DNA from: Pseudobutyrivibrio sp. OR37
GTDB taxonomy: Bacteria > Bacillota > Clostridia > Lachnospirales > Lachnospiraceae
DNA length: 64,000 nucleotides
Assembly: GCF_900113655.1 (NCBI RefSeq)
Contig: NZ_FOQF01000004.1
Span: forward strand, 89,379 to 153,378
Reading direction: 5' to 3'
Shown here piece by piece: positions 45,390 through 55,054 of the stretch; the first letter of the stretch is position 1, and each line of letters begins with the position of its first letter. The notes beneath the pieces are model-generated. The model searched no databases. It was not told the DNA's origin and saw only the letters and a program-made list of their open reading frames with translations. A program made the translations under genes and the position numbers.

Positions 45390-46178
45390 CTACCCTTTCA
45401 CTGCTTTTACCAAAAACATTGGCGTCGAACAGTAATTAATCTTTTCCTTTTCGGAATATAAAATACTGCCTATATCTTCCACGCTGCTCACCGAACCTGC
45501 GTGTATGCTGTTAAGATATTCCACGTCCCATGCAGGTCTTAACTGATGTGTCAGTGGCATATCGAAAGCAATCTGCTCCATTGTATCAAAATTTGCCCCA
45601 ATATTATAGTCCTCAAGGCTGGACAATTTAACGTTTTCGCGGTCTTTCATGTATTCCTTACGCTTATTTTCATCAATTAAATAAGTGTACCAATTTGCAT
45701 CAAAAACCATCATCAAACCCTTAGCTTTAAGAACCCTAATCCAGTGGCAGTATGCCTTGTCTGGATGAGGCAGATTCCAAGTAAGATTTCTTGAAATGAC
45801 AACATCAAAGCTTTCATCTTCAAATGGAAGATTCATAGCATCACCTTGGATAAAGTTGATCTTATCTGCAAGTGCACCTGCGTTTTTCTTTGCCTCTTCA
45901 ATCATGGACTGGGCAAAATCGAAGGCTGTCACATTGTAGCCTTCCTCTGCAAGAATGATAGAAATAAAGCCTGGCCCTGCACCTACGTCCAATATCTTAA
46001 TATCAGAAGGTGCCCTATCTGGGAAGCTGGCGCTGATTTGGCCACAAAGATATTCCTTCCAGGTTCTGTGCTGAATCCCCTCAAGCTCCTCTTTATTAAC
46101 ATCAGAATAGCCTGGGGCTCTGTTTAGCCAATATTCTTTATTTATTGATTCTAAGTTGTCTTTATTTATCTGCATCAT
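45390..46178 (-). CDS. Class I SAM methyltransferase, first of pair
   Basis: 262-residue methyltransferase with SAM loop ILDVGAGPGFIS, AFDFAQSM and SFDVVISRNLTWNLPHP, followed by VFDANWYTYLI. It is paralogous to the next gene. The open frame begins at 46253, but the ATG at 46178 follows AGGAAA and matches the start of its paralogue better. It lies 109 bases after the binding-protein gene and eight bases before methyltransferase 2. Confidence 0.85.
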   Translation of the reverse strand: MMQINKDNLESINKEYWLNRAPGYSDVNKEELEGIQHRTWKEYLCGQISASFPDRAPSDIKILDVGAGPGFISIILAEEGYNVTAFDFAQSMIEEAKKNAGALADKINFIQGDAMNLPFEDESFDVVISRNLTWNLPHPDKAYCHWIRVLKAKGLMMVFDANWYTYLIDENKRKEYMKDRENVKLSSLEDYNIGANFDTMEQIAFDMPLTHQLRPAWDVEYLNSIHAGSVSSVEDIGSILYSEKEKINYCSTPMFLVKAVKG

Positions 46179-46287
46179 TATTTTCCTAAGCTTTTTTAAC
46201 CTTATAACTTTACCATAAAATAGCCCATAATAAAAGGCTATACTGCGCCCCAATACTGCAGCATAGCCTATTATCCAGGTCTAAATA

Positions 46288-47859
46288 TTAGTTAATGTCA
46301 AGATCAACAGTTACCTCATAATAATCACATGCATGAGCTGTCCAATTTGAAACATTAGACTTAGAAATCATGTTCATCTGAAGGAATGAACAGAATATGT
46401 ATGCATTATCATCTAAGATTTTCTGCTGAAGCTCTATTGCAAGCTCTGCTCTCTTGTCTGTGTCGAACTCTGTTGAAAGCTGGTTGATTAAATCAGTTAC
46501 CTCAGTGTTCTCATATGCACCAAAGTTGTAATCCATTCCTGGAACACAGCTTGTTGTGAAGAAGTACTGTGGGTCACCTGAAGGTGCTGTAACAAGTGCA
46601 GATGCATAAATATCGAAGGATGACATATCTGCAAGGAAGTCACGTCTGTTTGCTGTACAGTTAATATCTACATCCATACCGATTTCCTTAAGTGTAGACT
46701 GAACTGATTCTGCAAGAAGTGGAAGTTCCTGACGGCTAGGATATGTAAGCCAACGAATAACAAGCTTCTTACCATCCTTTTCGCGGATTCCATCACCATC
46801 TGTATCAACCCAACCTGCGTCCTCTAAGATTTTCTTAGCTTCCTCAGGATTATAAGTTTCTGTCTTAATGTTCTCGCCGCCAAACTTGCTAAAGCCGTCT
46901 GGGAATGCGCCGTTACCTACTACACCGTGACCATCTAAAAGTGTTGCTACAAAGCCTTCCTTATCGATGCCCATCGCAATAGCTTTTCTTACTGCATCGT
47001 CTTTAATTACAGGGCTAGTCATGTTCATAGAAGCAAAGAATGCTCTAGATGTCTGGATGCTAGAGAACTGGAAGTTATCGTTCTCAAAGTTTGGATATGC
47101 CTCATAAGCCATACCGTATGCAGCATCAATATCACCTGAAAGAAGTGCTGCTGAAAGTGTATCACCATCAGAGATTGTTCTGATTGTTAAGCTATTAAGC
47201 TTAGGTGTTCCGTTCCAGTAATATTCGTTTGGAACAAGTGATAAATGGTCATCTGTAACAAGCTCTGTAGCCTTGTATGGGCCAGTACCTGCAACGATAC
47301 CATTTTCAAAATCTGAAGCATCTACATCGATGATACAAGCATATGGATCACCAAGGTAGTTCATTAATGCTGGGTTAGCTTCTGATGTTGTTATCTTAAG
47401 TGTAAGACCGTCAGCTTCGATACTTTCAATCTTTGTATCAAGTGGTGCTCTATCGTGGTTCTCAAGAAGGTGCTCGAAGCACTGCTTTACAGCCTCTGCA
47501 TCCATATCTCTACCTGAAGAGAACTTAACACCATCACGAAGTGTGATAGTCCAAACCTTGTCACCATCGTTTTCCCATGAAGTAGCAAGCCATGGCTCAA
47601 GCTCCATTGTATCTGTGTAGTGAACAAGTGTCTCGCCAACTCCGTAACGGATACATGGCCAACCATTGTAAGTTACATGTGGGTTGATTGTCTCTTCCCA
47701 GTTTTCAGCATTGAAGGTTGTATCTCCAATTACCATACTCTTTTCTGTCGCTGCTGTTTCTATTGAAGCAGAATCTGTAGATTCGCTCTTGCCACAGGCA
47801 GCGAACATTGTCATTGTCATAGCACCAATAAGTACTAATGATAATAATTTCTTTCTCAT
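46288..47859 (-). CDS. NikA/OppA-type substrate-binding lipoprotein
   Basis: 523-residue extracytoplasmic solute-binding protein, family 5. Signal peptide ends in the lipobox MFAACGKS. Family stretches include TWTLRDGVKFSSG-like (WTITLRDGVKFS), LEPWLATSWE, FPDGF and DGDGIREKDGKK. The family binds peptides, nickel or metallophores; the sequence alone does not decide. Fifth gene of the operon, after both ATPases. GAGGAG precedes the ATG. Confidence 0.9.
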   Translation of the reverse strand: MRKKLLSLVLIGAMTMTMFAACGKSESTDSASIETAATEKSMVIGDTTFNAENWEETINPHVTYNGWPCIRYGVGETLVHYTDTMELEPWLATSWENDGDKVWTITLRDGVKFSSGRDMDAEAVKQCFEHLLENHDRAPLDTKIESIEADGLTLKITTSEANPALMNYLGDPYACIIDVDASDFENGIVAGTGPYKATELVTDDHLSLVPNEYYWNGTPKLNSLTIRTISDGDTLSAALLSGDIDAAYGMAYEAYPNFENDNFQFSSIQTSRAFFASMNMTSPVIKDDAVRKAIAMGIDKEGFVATLLDGHGVVGNGAFPDGFSKFGGENIKTETYNPEEAKKILEDAGWVDTDGDGIREKDGKKLVIRWLTYPSRQELPLLAESVQSTLKEIGMDVDINCTANRRDFLADMSSFDIYASALVTAPSGDPQYFFTTSCVPGMDYNFGAYENTEVTDLINQLSTEFDTDKRAELAIELQQKILDDNAYIFCSFLQMNMISKSNVSNWTAHACDYYEVTVDLDIN

Positions 47860-47901
47860 TCTAATACTCCTCTTTCTTATATATTTGAAAACCTATATGG
47901 T

Positions 47902-48666
47902 TTACAAAACTGATTCAATAAGTCTTTTTGTATAATCGTTCTGTGGATTTTTGATTATGTCATCAGGTTTGCCCTGCTCCACAATCTCACCATCGTGCAT
48001 TACAAGCACTCTGTCACAAAAATCCTGTACAACAGCCAAATCATGACAGATAAATAAAATAGAAAGCTTTTTGCCCTGACTTTCTCTTAGGCTTCTAAGC
48101 AAATCTATTATTTCCTTTTGGATGGTCACATCCAGTGCAGATGTGGCCTCGTCGCAAATCAGGATTGTTGGATCAATGGCCAAGGCTCTTGCTATTGCCG
48201 CTCTTTGGCACTGACCGCCGCTGACCTCATGTGGGAAACGACCTGCAAAGCTTCCATCAAGTCCACATTTTTCCAATACCTTTTCTACTGCTGCAGCCGC
48301 CTCTTTTTTGCTAAAGCCATTATTCTTTAGACTTTCTGCAATTCCATCGCCTAATGTGCATCTAGGATCAAAGGATTCTATTGGAGACTGGAAAACCATC
48401 TGCAGCTTTTTATAAAGGCTTCGCAGCGCCTTTCCTTTGATATGTGTAATATCCTCTCCATCAATAGTGATAGTTCCATCTGTTGGTTCTATTAATCTGG
48501 TAATCATATTAACTGTGGTACTTTTACCACTGCCGCTTTCACCAATGATTCCAAGGCATTCTCCTTCATATAGACAAAAATCTATATTAGAAACTGCAGT
48601 GAATTCCTGCTTATTCTTGCCTTTAAAGGTTTTGGTAAGATTATTTACTTCTAATACTTTTTTCAC
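47902..48666 (-). CDS. ABC transporter ATPase (NikE/OppF type)
   Basis: 254-residue ATPase: Walker A GESGSGKST, signature HEVSGGQCQRAAIARAL, Walker B ILICDEATSALDV and the switch His in FICHDLAVV. It starts with GTG at 48666 behind GAGGTGAGA, four bases after the previous ATPase gene. It lacks the longer C-terminal oligopeptide-transporter extension, in line with nickel-type systems (weak argument). Confidence 0.92.
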   Translation of the reverse strand: MKKVLEVNNLTKTFKGKNKQEFTAVSNIDFCLYEGECLGIIGESGSGKSTTVNMITRLIEPTDGTITIDGEDITHIKGKALRSLYKKLQMVFQSPIESFDPRCTLGDGIAESLKNNGFSKKEAAAAVEKVLEKCGLDGSFAGRFPHEVSGGQCQRAAIARALAIDPTILICDEATSALDVTIQKEIIDLLRSLRESQGKKLSILFICHDLAVVQDFCDRVLVMHDGEIVEQGKPDDIIKNPQNDYTKRLIESVL

Positions 48667-48670
48667 TCTC

Positions 48671-49447
48671 TCACCTCTTCAGCTTTGGCACAGCGGACAT
48701 AAGCTTTTTAGTGTATTCCTCCCTTGGAGAATTTAACACCTCATCCTTTTTGCCATACTCTATTATCTGGCCGTCCTTCATAACTATCAGATTGTCCGCC
48801 ATAGCATTGATTACGCCAATGTTGTGGCTGACGATAATCATGGAGGTTCCAAACAGCTCTCTGACCTTTAGCATCTCATCTATAACAAGCCTTTGGATTG
48901 AAACATCTAAGGCTGATGTTGGCTCATCTGCAAGGATGACCTTTGGATTTAAAAGCATAGCTGCTGCAACTCCTACACGCTGCTGCATGCCGCCTGACAA
49001 TTCAAAGGGATAGCTTTTTAAAATTCTTTGAACATCACTGAAGCCGATTTTTTCAAAAAGCTCTGTTGCCTTTGTTCTGAAATCATCCTTTGAAATCTTT
49101 TCATGGGCACACATGGCTTCATACAACTGGTCCCCTACAGTTCTGATAGGACAAAAGGCTGACCCTGAATTTTGGAAAATCATACCTATTTCTGGGCCAT
49201 TGATTTTCCTCATCTGTTTTTCAGATAAATCTGGGATATCCATTCCCTTAAACCAAATATCACCTCTTGTTACAAGGCCTCCTTTTCCAAGAAGGTTCAT
49301 AGCCGCCTTTATAACAGTGGTTTTTCCAGAGCCAGATTCGCCAACGATTCCAAGAATCTCCCCTTCCTCCAGCTTTAGATTTATGTCCTTTACTACCGTA
49401 TTTCCGTTATAGGAAATATCTACATTTTCATAGGAAAGTACACTCAT
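48671..49447 (-). CDS. ABC transporter ATPase (NikD/OppD type)
   Basis: 258-residue ATPase: Walker A GESGSGKTT, signature FELSGGMQQRVGVAAAM, Walker B VILADEPTSALDV, switch His in VSHNIGVI. Its ATG overlaps the stop of the permease gene (TAATG). It works as a heterodimer with the NikE-like protein. Confidence 0.92.
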   Translation of the reverse strand: MSVLSYENVDISYNGNTVVKDINLKLEEGEILGIVGESGSGKTTVIKAAMNLLGKGGLVTRGDIWFKGMDIPDLSEKQMRKINGPEIGMIFQNSGSAFCPIRTVGDQLYEAMCAHEKISKDDFRTKATELFEKIGFSDVQRILKSYPFELSGGMQQRVGVAAAMLLNPKVILADEPTSALDVSIQRLVIDEMLKVRELFGTSMIIVSHNIGVINAMADNLIVMKDGQIIEYGKKDEVLNSPREEYTKKLMSAVPKLKR

Positions 49448-50304
49448 TAGCTTCTCACCTCCCTATTCTTTGGATCCGCATAATCGCGGATGGTATCACC
49501 TAGCAGGTTAAATATCATGACCGAAATAAAGATTGCAATACCAGGGGCAAGTGTTACCCATGGCACAATTGTAATCAGACTTCTAGTGTCACTCATCATG
49601 CTTCCCCACTCCGCTGTAGGTGGCTTTGCGCCAAGTCCAAGGAAGCTAAGTCCTGCAAGCTCCATCATCATGGTTCCAATATCAAGCATTGAAGTAACAA
49701 GAATTGGTCCCATGATATTAGGAAGAATGTGCTTAAAAATAATTTTTATTGTTGAACTCCCTGATAGTTTCGCAGCTCTAAGATAAACTGTTTCCTTTTG
49801 AGCTAAGGTCTGGCTTCTGGCGATACGGGCATACTTTGGCCATGATATTGCAGCTAAAGCGATGATTGCATTCTGCAAACCGCCACCTAATACTCCTGCA
49901 ACTGCAAGGGCAAAAACAAGTCCTGGAAATGCCAAAAACATATCTGAAATACGCATTAAAATTACATCAATCCATTTACCAAACCATCCGCAGATGACAC
50001 CGATTGCTGTTCCAAATGCAGTGATTATAGCCACAAGAAGAAGTGTGGAATAGATGCTGGTTCTACTTCCGATGATTACACGGGAAAGCATATCTCTTCC
50101 GTATCTATCTGTACCCAGCAAATGCTCCATGGATGGCGCAGCCTTGGCGTTTGATAAATCCTGAAGATATGGATCGTATGGTGTAAGATGACTGGAAAAT
50201 ATAGAGCCAATCAAAAGCAATACTGCCAATGTTCCAAATATGATTAATCTTGTTTTTACTGTTGTTCTTTTTATTTTTTGTTTTCTGATTGTTGGTGTAC
50301 TCAT
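49447..50304 (-). CDS. ABC transporter permease (NikC/DppC type)
   Basis: 285-residue permease with about six membrane helices, the family's LLGTDRYGRDMLSRVI motif and the EAA-type loop around ALAAISWPKYARIARSQTL. The longer frame to 50397 is rejected: the ATG at 50304 overlaps the preceding stop (TAATG), as in the rest of the operon. Confidence 0.92.
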   Translation of the reverse strand: MSTPTIRKQKIKRTTVKTRLIIFGTLAVLLLIGSIFSSHLTPYDPYLQDLSNAKAAPSMEHLLGTDRYGRDMLSRVIIGSRTSIYSTLLLVAIITAFGTAIGVICGWFGKWIDVILMRISDMFLAFPGLVFALAVAGVLGGGLQNAIIALAAISWPKYARIARSQTLAQKETVYLRAAKLSGSSTIKIIFKHILPNIMGPILVTSMLDIGTMMMELAGLSFLGLGAKPPTAEWGSMMSDTRSLITIVPWVTLAPGIAIFISVMIFNLLGDTIRDYADPKNREVRS

Positions 50305-51239
50305 TATTCCGCCACCCCCAATCTGATACGAGGGTCCAGCAAGTGATACAGCAAATCTGTCACAAGATTTACCATTACATAGATAATGGCCATCCACACA
50401 ACATAAGCCTGTATCATTGGGTAGTCACGCATGGTGATGGCATCTACCGCAAGCTTTCCTACTCCATCCCACATAAAGATGCTTTCGATGATGGCTGTAC
50501 CACCAAGCAAGCTTCCTATAGAAAGAGCAAGCAGTGTAATAATTGTAAGCATGGATGCCTTTATTACACTCTTCCAAAGAATGATGCTGTTTCTAACACC
50601 TCTAGCTTTTGCCCCTACTACATAATCCTTGTTCAGTTCCTCAAGAACTGTTGCACGCACCTGTCTCATATATTTTGATGACATGGCAATAGCAAGTGTA
50701 AGGGTAGGCATTATAGCACTTTGGATACTTGTCCCGCTTGATATAACTGGAAGTATTCCAAGCTTTATGGCAAGCAGCTGCATCAACAATAGGGCTATGA
50801 AAAAGTTTGGCATTGAATTGCCTACAAAGCTAAAAAAGCGCAAAAAGTAATCAGTAAATCTATCGTGTCTTACTGCTGCAATGATTCCAAGTGGTATTGA
50901 TATTAAGATAGTAAGTAAAACTGATAAAACTGTAAGAAGAATTGTTGCTGGAAGCTTAGAAATAAAGGTGTCGAAAACATCCTTCCCAGATACATAGCTT
51001 ACGCCCATATCGCCTTGGACCAGTCCGCCAAGCCATATAAAATACTGCTCTAAAAATGGCTTATCCAATCCCAGCTCTGCACGCTTGGCATTAATTATTT
51101 CAGCAGATACAGCCCCTTTGTCGGCATACATTTCTGTGATAGCATCACTACCTGCTACCTGCATCATGGCAAATGACAGAAATGTTATTCCAATTAGGAC
51201 TGGTATTAATTGTATTAATCTATCTATAACGTACTTCAT
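50304..51239 (-). CDS. ABC transporter permease (NikB/DppB type)
   Basis: 311-residue permease beginning MKYVIDRLIQLIPVLIGITF, the typical start of DppB/NikB proteins, with about six helices and the EAA loop (MRQVRATVLEELNKDYVVGAKARG). First gene of an eight-gene operon ending with the LysR regulator. The operon leader holds a terminator-like hairpin. Confidence 0.92.
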   Translation of the reverse strand: MKYVIDRLIQLIPVLIGITFLSFAMMQVAGSDAITEMYADKGAVSAEIINAKRAELGLDKPFLEQYFIWLGGLVQGDMGVSYVSGKDVFDTFISKLPATILLTVLSVLLTILISIPLGIIAAVRHDRFTDYFLRFFSFVGNSMPNFFIALLLMQLLAIKLGILPVISSGTSIQSAIMPTLTLAIAMSSKYMRQVRATVLEELNKDYVVGAKARGVRNSIILWKSVIKASMLTIITLLALSIGSLLGGTAIIESIFMWDGVGKLAVDAITMRDYPMIQAYVVWMAIIYVMVNLVTDLLYHLLDPRIRLGVAE

Positions 51240-51257
51240 TCTATATCCTCATAAGCA

Positions 51258-51293
51258 TAAAAAAAGCTTTACAGAAATACTCTCCATAAAGCT
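51258..51293 (-). promoter_or_regulatory. Terminator-like hairpin in the nik-type operon leader
   Basis: Arms AGCTTTA (51287-51293 region on the minus strand) and TAAAGCT (51265-51271), with GGAGA/TTTCT inside, are followed by seven T residues. It lies between the promoter and the first gene, so it could end most transcripts prematurely. Confidence 0.65.
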
Positions 51294-51317
51294 ATTTTCT
51301 TGCACAACCGTTGATAT

Positions 51318-51346
51318 AATATAAACCATATTTCTATGACTTTCAA
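51318..51346 (-). promoter_or_regulatory. Promoter of the nik-type transporter operon
   Basis: Minus-strand -35 TTGAAA (51341-51346), 17-base spacer, -10 TATATT (51318-51323). A 9-base near-palindrome CAACGGTTG lies at about +2 to +10. Confidence 0.65.
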
Positions 51347-51408
51347 CCAATTAATGCTCTTTTAACTATTCATTTTATGCCGATATATATTCAAAATCGG
51401 AATACCTG

Positions 51409-51912
51409 TTATTTCATAAATCTTTCCATAACCTCTGTAGTATGCATAGATAATATTCCTGCACCGAAGGCCTCCATAATTTCAGTATAGCTATCATCTA
51501 TAAACATAATCTCGTCCATGTTATAACCATCTCTCTCTGCTATCATCTTCATGATAAGCACCTTTTTATGACGGCTTTCTGTTGATATTAAATCACCATG
51601 ATGCTCAAATACTCCTGGGTAGCACTCTCTTAGGCGATTGTATTTCGAATTGTATTCAAAAGAATTGCTGCATTCTGTCAGCCCATAAATTTTAACACCC
51701 TGATTAAAATGCAAATCATCAATCAAATTTTTAACTCCTCTAGGAGCCTGACATTTAATGTAAGCATTATTATTGATATTATATTTCAACCAATCGTTGG
51801 CATCTTCAAAGCCAACAATTCTTTTGCCTGCCTCGTTATACATCTTCAAGCAAAGCAAGGTGTTATCTACATCACCAAATAAGACTTTTATTTTCTTTAA
51901 CTTTTCCTGCAT
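51409..51912 (-). CDS. HAD-superfamily hydrolase-like protein
   Basis: 167-residue protein with the HAD nucleophile motif GDVDNT (Asp14, Asp16) and the C-terminal acidic motif MFIDDSYTEIMEAFGAG. The cap region is minimal. Substrate unknown. It follows the lipase-like gene by 21 bases and is probably in its operon, not in the transporter operon, which has its own promoter. Confidence 0.82.
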   Translation of the reverse strand: MQEKLKKIKVLFGDVDNTLLCLKMYNEAGKRIVGFEDANDWLKYNINNNAYIKCQAPRGVKNLIDDLHFNQGVKIYGLTECSNSFEYNSKYNRLRECYPGVFEHHGDLISTESRHKKVLIMKMIAERDGYNMDEIMFIDDSYTEIMEAFGAGILSMHTTEVMERFMK

Positions 51913-51933
51913 ATTAAAGTTTCTCCTTACCTA

Positions 51934-52959
51934 TCAATCTTTCTTATTTAGGGTTTCTAGAGCCTTTTTAGATAATGCCTGGAGTCCTTTCAAACCACTA
52001 TTTTTAAGTTCGGTTAATGTTAGTGCTCCAGTGGCCTCAAAAATCGCAAAAAGCTTTTCTACAAATTCATCTATTTCCTTGTCGCTCATTTTATAGACAT
52101 TTTCTTTTAGTGTGGCATCTAATAGCATTGCTGTTTTGCTGATTTCTTTTACTGGGGTAAGCTTCTTTCCTTCCAAACACCAGGTAGCTATATTGTGCTG
52201 GGCAAGGCCTGCTACAGTGCTTTTTACCACCGTAGGCTGACAAATCGGCTCCATCAAAAGACCAACCACTGTATCCTCTGGAACAATACTTACAACCTTT
52301 GGTACAATGTCCTTTAAATCCTTGGATTCTGCTACCTTTTTCATAAAGCCTGGACCATCGTTGCTATACACCTTTGTTACCCTGTTTCTAATTGGTAATC
52401 CACATTTTGCCACAGCATATACTGCTAAATGGCCACCCTTAGAATGTCCTCCAACAATCAGCTTCTGCTCTGTATCCTTGGCAATTCTATTCAGATAATG
52501 GACAGCTTCCTTTTCCGCTTGAACCTCGGAAATTGCAAGCTTGAAATCCTCCTTCCAACCTACAATGGAATCGTCCGTACCTCTGTAGGCTACATAGCTA
52601 ATACCACCTGGTAATAAAAATTCCATTGCAGCAAACTGTAAAGTTTTCTTAACATCAGTTTTACTAACGTAATTACGAACCTTAATATTTTTATATCTTA
52701 CGGTTTTAGCCATGGCCTTTAGTGTAATTGGTGCATCCTTCAGAATAGAGCCATCTCTAAATTTTTTATTCTTGTATACCTTTGCAAAATACTGGTCTGA
52801 TATTTCCTTTAGTGTCTTTTCCTCGGTAGCATTTGAAAATAAGCCGTCCATTTCCACATAGGATATGCAAGAAAGCACCAGGTTATCCACAACATTAAAG
52901 CCATCCTTGCTAAAGCTTATATCCCCACGCCATTTTATGTAATCCAATATTGTTCCCAT
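51934..52959 (-). CDS. DUF2974 (Mbeg1-like) lipase-fold protein
   Basis: 341-residue alpha/beta-hydrolase-like protein: GTDDSIVGWKEDF, the serine elbow GGHSKGGHLAVYAV, SNDGPGF and a late His region (LAQHNIATWCLEG). These are hallmarks of the DUF2974/Mbeg1-like family of putative lipases. No signal peptide. The ATG at 52959 has GGGGAGG six bases upstream; an ATG at 52974 overlaps that SD and is rejected. Substrate unknown. Confidence 0.85.
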   Translation of the reverse strand: MGTILDYIKWRGDISFSKDGFNVVDNLVLSCISYVEMDGLFSNATEEKTLKEISDQYFAKVYKNKKFRDGSILKDAPITLKAMAKTVRYKNIKVRNYVSKTDVKKTLQFAAMEFLLPGGISYVAYRGTDDSIVGWKEDFKLAISEVQAEKEAVHYLNRIAKDTEQKLIVGGHSKGGHLAVYAVAKCGLPIRNRVTKVYSNDGPGFMKKVAESKDLKDIVPKVVSIVPEDTVVGLLMEPICQPTVVKSTVAGLAQHNIATWCLEGKKLTPVKEISKTAMLLDATLKENVYKMSDKEIDEFVEKLFAIFEATGALTLTELKNSGLKGLQALSKKALETLNKKD

Positions 52960-53068
52960 CGGACACCTCCCCATTTAATTTCATAACTCAACATAAAATA
53001 TTGTACATCACTTTTTTTGTCATGTCCGCAGATTTATTAAGTTGTCAATAAATTTTCACAATCTAAAA

Positions 53069-53097
53069 AAGAGATAGGACCTAAATCCTATCTCTTA
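53069..53097 (-). terminator. Terminator after the endoglucanase gene
   Basis: AAGAGATAGGA / TCCTATCTCTT stem with a six-T run on the minus strand, 18 bases after the stop. Confidence 0.9.
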
Positions 53098-53114
53098 AAA
53101 TTCAATTACACTTT

Positions 53115-54716
53115 TTATTGAACTGTTACATCAAAAGATGTTCCAATTGTTCCTGCGCCCTGAATTCCGAAATCTACTGAAGCACCTGGCTCAATAGAAG
53201 AATTCCATGACATTGGTGTAATTACATAATAATTTCCATCCTCAGCGACATTTACGCACCAGCTAGAATCAATCTTTACATCATTCTTGTTAACCTTTAC
53301 GGTCCAACCATTTACCTTTGATGTAGAATCATTCTTTACTTTAATTAATACCTGATATCCTGTTCCCCAATTGTTGATTGTATAATCTACCTTTAAACCA
53401 TCTGCTACTACAGGTGTTGGATCTGGAGTAGGCTGTGGCTCTGGTGTTGGATCTGGTACTGGTGTTGGGTCTGGTGTAGGCTGTGGTTCTGGTGTTGGAT
53501 CCTCTGTTGGAACCTCTTTACCATTGATTGTTGCTGGTGTTCCATCAACATGCTTCATAATAGCACTGATGATTTCTGGGTCACACCACTGAAGTGAATT
53601 TCTATCAATATATCTGTGACACTCGCCGTCTGAACCTGCAGCATTGTTCTGGTAAATGTTGTTATCCCAAAGAATCATTGCTACGTTTTTGTACTGTGCA
53701 GCCTTGCCCCAGTAATAATCAGCCCACTTAACACGCTCAGCTGTGTTATTTCTGTTTGTTGCACTTGTCTCTCCAACGATAACAGGTGTTCCCTTTGAAA
53801 TGAACTTTGAGTTCAAATCATTGAAGAAGCTATCAATATCGTATGGATTGTCAAATCTTGTTGTGTAGCTATCACTTGCAAGAGCAAACGTATAAGGAAT
53901 GTAAGCATGCACTGAAAGGATAAGTCTGTTGCTTGCAGAATCCTTTGGCATTCTAAATGAATCTGTCATGCAGCCTTCAATAGAAGCATCATAACCTGGA
54001 ACCATAACGCATCTTGTAGCGTTGTTACCACCTGTTGCACGGATAGCATCAAGAGCAACCTGGTTGTAGTCATTGATGCATGCTACAGCTTCTCTTATGT
54101 CAGAGCTTGGGTTGTTTCTAGGGAACCACCACTCCTCACTGTGTCCAACAAGTCTTGGCTCGTTCATTGTCTCAAATACAAGATGATAATCATAATCCTT
54201 AAACTCTGTACCAATCTGTGTCCATACAGATTTAAAATAAGCTTCTGAACGGCTCTTATTGGCATTGTTTGGTACATAGAAGCAATAATCATTGTTAATA
54301 TCATGATGTGTATTTAAGATTACATACATATCATTTGCGATACAGTAATCTACTACTTCCTTAACTCGGTTCATGAAGAATTCAGGAATCTGATAGTTAG
54401 AGCCTGTAGTATACTGTCCCCAAGAAACAGGAATACGAATAGTATTGAAACCTGCTTCAGCTACAGCATCGATTAATGCCTTTGTTGTCTTAGGATTTCC
54501 CCAATATGTTTCGTTAGATACTGTATATGGGAAATTAGCTTTCTGACCATAAGAATCTAAACTATTTCCTATATTCCAACCAACGCGCATATCGGAAACT
54601 ACTTCTGCTGAAGTTTTGTTTGTGCCACTTGCAGCTTGAACTGTCTTAACAGGCACTGCTGTTACAATGATAATTAGTGTGAGAACTACCGCTAATACTT
54701 TTTTAATTGTATGCAT
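53115..54716 (-). CDS. Secreted GH5 endoglucanase with CBM2
   Basis: Cleaves beta-1,4-glucan in cellulose or related hemicellulose outside the cell. Layout (numbered from the upstream ATG at 54722): signal peptide 1-30, GH5 domain about 35-395 with acid/base Glu188 in ETMNEPRL and nucleophile Glu318 in VIVGETSA, a repeated Pro/Thr/Asp/Glu linker about 405-438, and a C-terminal family 2 cellulose-binding module ([22 protein letters not shown]). The SD GGGAGAGG fits the ATG at 54716 better. It resembles Butyrivibrio endoglucanases. The linker's proline runs may need EF-P. Confidence 0.95.
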   Translation of the reverse strand: MHTIKKVLAVVLTLIIIVTAVPVKTVQAASGTNKTSAEVVSDMRVGWNIGNSLDSYGQKANFPYTVSNETYWGNPKTTKALIDAVAEAGFNTIRIPVSWGQYTTGSNYQIPEFFMNRVKEVVDYCIANDMYVILNTHHDINNDYCFYVPNNANKSRSEAYFKSVWTQIGTEFKDYDYHLVFETMNEPRLVGHSEEWWFPRNNPSSDIREAVACINDYNQVALDAIRATGGNNATRCVMVPGYDASIEGCMTDSFRMPKDSASNRLILSVHAYIPYTFALASDSYTTRFDNPYDIDSFFNDLNSKFISKGTPVIVGETSATNRNNTAERVKWADYYWGKAAQYKNVAMILWDNNIYQNNAAGSDGECHRYIDRNSLQWCDPEIISAIMKHVDGTPATINGKEVPTEDPTPEPQPTPDPTPVPDPTPEPQPTPDPTPVVADGLKVDYTINNWGTGYQVLIKVKNDSTSKVNGWTVKVNKNDVKIDSSWCVNVAEDGNYYVITPMSWNSSIEPGASVDFGIQGAGTIGTSFDVTVQ

Positions 54717-54749
54717 TACCATACCTCTCCCTTCTCATATCATAAGTAA

Positions 54750-54759
54750 TGTCGCGACA
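54750..54759. promoter_or_regulatory. Palindrome TGTCGCGACA at the endoglucanase start point
   Basis: Perfect 10-bp palindrome overlapping the expected start point of the promoter at 54765-54794. It is GC-rich in an AT-rich region, which fits a repressor operator. Regulator unknown. Confidence 0.5.
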
Positions 54760-54764
54760 CTTTT

Positions 54765-54794
54765 ATAATACTTAAATCCGCAGGTTTAAGTCAA
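54765..54794 (-). promoter_or_regulatory. Endoglucanase promoter
   Basis: Minus-strand -35 TTGACT (54789-54794), 18-base spacer, -10 TATTAT (54765-54770). Confidence 0.6.
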
Positions 54795-55054
54795 TATTTT
54801 CGCGTTTTCTGTGGATTATTATACATTTATAGTTTTCTGTGTCTTTTACATCGTGCGCCAACTTAATTTCGTAATTCCCACTAATTTTTATTCGGTATTT
54901 TTAGGGATGTTGTCATATTTTTGTAATATTTAGTTCTCTTTAAGATAATGCCCTATTCTTATATTATGTGCATTTTTAACAAAAAACTTATTTTGATTTT
55001 TTGTACTTTTTTATCCATTTTTTTTGAGTTTCCAAAATAGACTTCTAGCCAAAA
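54795..55054. other. AT-rich gap
   Basis: No gene, hairpin or repeat was recognised between the endoglucanase promoter and the stop of the secreted 288-residue protein; no clear terminator for the latter. Confidence 0.4.

Noticed and set aside
50305..50397. Longer start of the NikC-like permease
   Set aside because: It would overlap the preceding permease by 90 bases; the TAATG overlap at 50304 matches the operon pattern.
51258..51311. NiCo or other metal riboswitch before the nik-type operon
   Set aside because: The leader before the terminator is only about 50 bases and has no multi-stem junction, too small for the known NiCo aptamer.
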